This document shows positions 12,370-14,561 of a stretch of 14,561 bases of DNA, piece by piece (the first letter of the stretch is position 1; the number at the start of each line of letters is the position of its first letter). This DNA comes from Planctomycetota bacterium (GTDB lineage: Bacteria > Planctomycetota > Phycisphaerae > FEN-1346). The stretch spans positions 1 to 14,561 of the forward strand of contig JAPLML010000443.1 in assembly GCA_026387055.1 (NCBI GenBank), written 5' to 3'. The notes below the pieces were generated by a model. The model was not told the DNA's origin. It ran no database searches and was given only the letters and a program-made list of their open reading frames with translations. A program made the translations under genes and the position numbers.

Positions 12370-13449
12370 ATGAACATCCGTCTAATCTTGGGGGCGCTGC
12401 TTGGAGCGGCGCTGCTGTCGGCAAGAGGCGAAGCGGCCGTGAAGTACACTGTGACGGACCTGGGAACTCTGGGCGGCACGCAGAGCGATGCGTATGACGT
12501 GAACAACGCCGGGCAGGTCGTCGGTTACTTGCTCATCCCCGGGGGAATCCAGCACGCATTCCTTTGGCAGGACGGCACGATGCGTGATCTCGGCACTCTT
12601 GGCGGCGAGAACAGCAACGCCTACGCCATCAATGACAGCGGCCAGGTTGTAGGCACCGCCGACAGGAGCGCCTTCCTCTGGCAAGAGGGCGTGATGACCC
12701 TACTCGGAGAACTCCCCGAGGTTCCGTCCGCCACACCAAGGTTGGTCCAAGCGACAGGGATCAACCGATACGGGCAGGTGGTAGGAAGTGTTACAGTAAC
12801 CGTCTCCTCCCCCGCCTGGGATAGCTTTCTCATTCCCGTCGTCTGGAACAACGGGGTGGCGACGGAAATCTTTCCACGCTCCCTTGTCTTCGGCGGGCCG
12901 CGCTTTGGAGCCACCACGGATATCAACGACCACGGAGATGTTGTCGGTGTCAGGTCCTCCGGAGGCTTCTTGTGGAGAAACGGCGCCCTTATTGATCTGG
13001 GGCCTGCCCTCGGCGGGTCGGCTCTTTTCGGCGTACCCTCGATCAACGATGTCGGACAGGTTGTGGGGTTTAGCTATTTGCTGTCAGGGGGATACCAAGC
13101 CTTCCTGTGGGAGAACGGTACGACGACTCGACTTGCGCTCCTTCCCGGCGGGCAGGGAACTCTCGCATCCGACATCAACAACCTGGGCCAGATTGTCGGG
13201 GCGGATGGTTCTCACCGCGCGGTTCTTTGGGAAGGCGGGGCGATCTCGGACCTCAACGATCTGGTCCCGGACGATTCAGGCTGGACACTCAGGAGCGCCC
13301 ATGCCATCAACGATCTCGGGCAGATCGTGGGCTGGGGCATAATCAACGGCAACGACCATGCCTTCCTGCTGACCCCCGTTCCTGAACCGGCCACGCTGTC
13401 GCTGCTGGCCTTGGGCGGGGCGGCGCTCGTCCGTCGCCGGCGGACGTGA
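12370..13449 (+). CDS. PEP-CTERM-anchored HAF-repeat extracellular protein
   Basis: A 359-residue secreted protein. It has a signal peptide (1-23, cleavage near GEAA), a repeat region, and a C-terminal sorting signal: VPEP (337-340), a hydrophobic helix and a basic RRRR end. PEP-CTERM tails are recognised by an exosortase, which is not encoded here, and such systems go with exopolysaccharide production. The repeats are of the HAF type, with DLGTLGG (30-36, 73-79) and HAFLW-like strands. The motif INxxGQVVG, or a close variant, occurs seven times, near 44, 87, 131, 185, 225, 269 and 313. Seven units of about 44 residues suggest a seven-bladed beta-propeller (inference). AAGGG just before the ATG at 12370 decides the start; the frame is open further upstream but shows no signal peptide there. 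Role unknown, probably at the cell surface or in a biofilm. Confidence 0.92.
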   Translation: MNIRLILGALLGAALLSARGEAAVKYTVTDLGTLGGTQSDAYDVNNAGQVVGYLLIPGGIQHAFLWQDGTMRDLGTLGGENSNAYAINDSGQVVGTADRSAFLWQEGVMTLLGELPEVPSATPRLVQATGINRYGQVVGSVTVTVSSPAWDSFLIPVVWNNGVATEIFPRSLVFGGPRFGATTDINDHGDVVGVRSSGGFLWRNGALIDLGPALGGSALFGVPSINDVGQVVGFSYLLSGGYQAFLWENGTTTRLALLPGGQGTLASDINNLGQIVGADGSHRAVLWEGGAISDLNDLVPDDSGWTLRSAHAINDLGQIVGWGIINGNDHAFLLTPVPEPATLSLLALGGAALVRRRRT

Positions 13450-13519
13450 GGTCGCCGGGAAGGTTCCTCATTCAAGAGCGACTACCCCAAGGGGCCCGCG
13501 CCCAAGGCGCGCCGCCGAA

Positions 13520-13533
13520 GGGCCGGCCGGCCC
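13520..13533. terminator. GC-rich palindrome between convergent genes (weak terminator candidate)
   Basis: GGGCCGGCCGGCCC is a perfect 14-bp palindrome in the 120-bp gap where the PEP-CTERM gene and the flavoprotein gene converge. Only GGTTTCG follows on the plus strand, so evidence for termination is weak. Confidence 0.3.
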
Positions 13534-13569
13534 GGTTTCGCCGCTCACGGTCGTGGGCGGACCGCCGGA

Positions 13570-14145
13570 TCAGGCGTTGATTTTCTTGAGGAGCCACGCC
13601 ATGTTCCGGCCGAGGGCGGCCATGGTGCGCAGGCCCTCGGCGTCGCCCGCCACGTCGCCTTTTTCGAGGCCGAAGCCCATGTTCCAGTAGATCGAGCCGG
13701 GCACGATCATCTGGCTGATCAGGAAGAAGTGGTTGATGGAATCGAAGGCGTGGATCTCGCCGCCGCGGCGAACGGACACGACGGCGGCGCCAACCTTCCG
13801 CTTGAACATATCCTCATTCGCCTTGGCCACCAGGCCTGCCCGGTCGATGAGGGCCTTCATCTCCGCCGTCACGTCGGCGAAGTACGTCGGCGAGGCGAGG
13901 ATCAGGCCGTCGGCCGCCAGCATCTTCTCGATGAGGTCGTTGGCGGCGTCGTCCTTGACCGCGCAGCGGCGGTCCGTCTTCTCGAAGCACTGGTAGCACG
14001 CGCGGCAGCCGTGGAGCGTCTTGCCGGCGAGCTGCACCATCTCGGTCCGGATTCCCTCGGCCTCCAGCTCCTTCAGCACGTGGCCGACGAGCATGGCCGT
14101 GTTCCCGTCCTTGCGGGCGCTGCCGTTGATGGCGAGGACCTTCAT
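13570..14145 (-). CDS. NADPH-dependent FMN reductase-like flavoprotein with Isf-type cysteine motif
   Basis: A 191-residue flavodoxin-fold protein. The N-terminal MKVLAINGSARKDGNTAML (1-19) is the FMN phosphate-binding loop of the NADPH-dependent FMN reductase family, and ASPTYFADVTAEMKALIDR (about 84-102) is the second flavin-binding loop. Cysteines at 47, 50, 53 and 61 form CX2CX2CX7C. This is the compact motif that binds a 4Fe-4S cluster in iron-sulfur flavoproteins (Isf) such as that of Methanosarcina, so the protein probably passes electrons between an Fe-S cluster and FMN. The length is typical of the family. AAAGGA lies before the ATG at 14145. It stands alone, convergent with the PEP-CTERM gene, and its electron partners are not in the window. 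A role in anaerobic or oxidative-stress metabolism is likely but not fixed. Confidence 0.88.
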   Translation of the reverse strand: MKVLAINGSARKDGNTAMLVGHVLKELEAEGIRTEMVQLAGKTLHGCRACYQCFEKTDRRCAVKDDAANDLIEKMLAADGLILASPTYFADVTAEMKALIDRAGLVAKANEDMFKRKVGAAVVSVRRGGEIHAFDSINHFFLISQMIVPGSIYWNMGFGLEKGDVAGDAEGLRTMAALGRNMAWLLKKINA

Positions 14146-14212
14146 GGGGTTTTCCTTTCACAAGTCTGCTCGGACGGCAATACTGTAACGGCAGCGGGAC
14201 CGGCTGACAAAG

Positions 14213-14268
14213 GCGAAATGCGAAATGCGGAATGCGGAGTGCGGAGTGCGGAACGAACAGCGAACAGC
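14213..14268. repeat. Heptanucleotide tandem array GCGRARY, ending in GAACAGC
   Basis: Six 7-mers (GCGAAAT twice, GCGGAAT, GCGGAGT twice, GCGGAAC) followed by GAACAGC twice, all in one phase of seven. The array at 9280-9314 has the same units in the same order of change, ending in GAACGGC, on the other strand. It sits in the 216-bp divergent gap between the flavoprotein and the DUF5703-like gene, where I see no clear promoter. Confidence 0.85.
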
Positions 14269-14361
14269 GGGGGGCGATGGCCCGCCGAATTTAGCCGTCC
14301 GCCGCGGCGGACGCGTGTTTAAGGTGTAAGGTGAGTGCGAAAAGATGAAAGGCAACTCGCG

Positions 14362-14561
14362 ATGCACATCCACTTCAGGCTTGCAGCGGCACTGTTCGTC
14401 ATCGCGTCAGCGTCTGCGGCCTTCGCCGCCGACCCGCTCGACGCCCACAACGTTGTCCTCGATGCGCCGGGCAAGGATTTTCATGCGGCCGTGCCGGTGG
14501 GCAACGGCGACATCGGCGCGAGCGTCTGGGTCGAGGAGGGCGGCGACCTGGTGTTCTACAT
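14362..14561 (+). CDS. Secreted DUF5703-like protein, 5' part only
   Basis: From the ATG at 14362, 66 codons are visible before the window ends. Residues 1-22 form a signal peptide (MHIHFRLAAALFVIASASAAFAA). The mature start reads HNVVLDAPGKDFHAAVPVGN, then GDIGASVWVEEGGDLVFY. The run of a strand, PxGNGDxGxxVWVEExGDLxFY, matches the N-terminus of DUF5703 proteins. These are large secreted proteins distantly like glycoside hydrolase family 95 and common in Planctomycetota, Verrucomicrobia and Bacteroidota. They are presumed to act on fucose-containing or similar glycans. AAAGG lies 9 nt before the ATG. The catalytic region is outside the window, so the enzyme activity cannot be judged. Confidence 0.8.
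   Translation, partial: MHIHFRLAAALFVIASASAAFAADPLDAHNVVLDAPGKDFHAAVPVGNGDIGASVWVEEGGDLVFY

Noticed and set aside
14158..14373. Small minus-strand frame of 71 codons
   Set aside because: Most of it is translation of the GCGRARY array; no ribosome-binding site or protein-like pattern.

Overview
The window looks like a chromosome segment from a high-GC member of the Planctomycetota or a close relative in the PVC group. The clearest sign is the protein at 12370-13449, which ends in a PEP-CTERM sorting tail (VPEPATLSLLALGGAALVRR) after HAF-type repeats. A DUF5703-like secreted protein at the right edge and many palindromic intergenic repeats fit this. The lineage is inferred; no rRNA or marker gene is present.

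Left part (1-7193, all minus strand): a surface-glycan or lipid-linked sugar gene set. Read in the direction of transcription it runs UbiA-family prenyltransferase (DPPR-synthase type), DUF2723 membrane glycosyltransferase, monotopic phosphoglycosyl transferase (WbaP/PglC type), ATP-grasp ligase, WecA/TagO-type polytopic phosphoglycosyl transferase, and a secreted hypothetical protein cut by the window edge. A TTGACA-N17-CATAAG promoter lies upstream of the first gene. Some gaps between these genes hold palindromic repeats, so it is not one tightly packed operon.

Middle (7513-9126, plus strand): a secreted alpha/beta-hydrolase esterase with a good divergent promoter. It is followed by about 1.7 kb with no intact gene (9127-10804). 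That stretch holds two heptanucleotide arrays, a 267-bp element bounded by two copies of the same inverted repeat, and an island of REP-like bipartite palindromes. The island contains the 5' stub of an IS200-like (RAYT/TnpA-REP) transposase that breaks off exactly at a GTAG tetranucleotide of one repeat.

Right part: a lower-GC, probably acquired pair on the minus strand. One gene is a 78-residue coiled-coil/membrane protein. The other is a 297-residue protein with a C-terminal TIR-like domain (PF10137 type), a candidate anti-phage effector, whose ribosome-binding site lies inside a hairpin. Then come the PEP-CTERM/HAF protein with a long leader holding a terminator-like hairpin, an Isf-like flavoprotein on the minus strand, and the start of a DUF5703-type secreted protein.

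The most interesting material is non-coding. A two-hairpin repeat family has a fixed-length linker and a GTAG or CTAG guide before the second hairpin. Two larger inverted-repeat elements have stems that change together while loop and flanks stay the same. The leader of the TIR gene could form competing hairpins.
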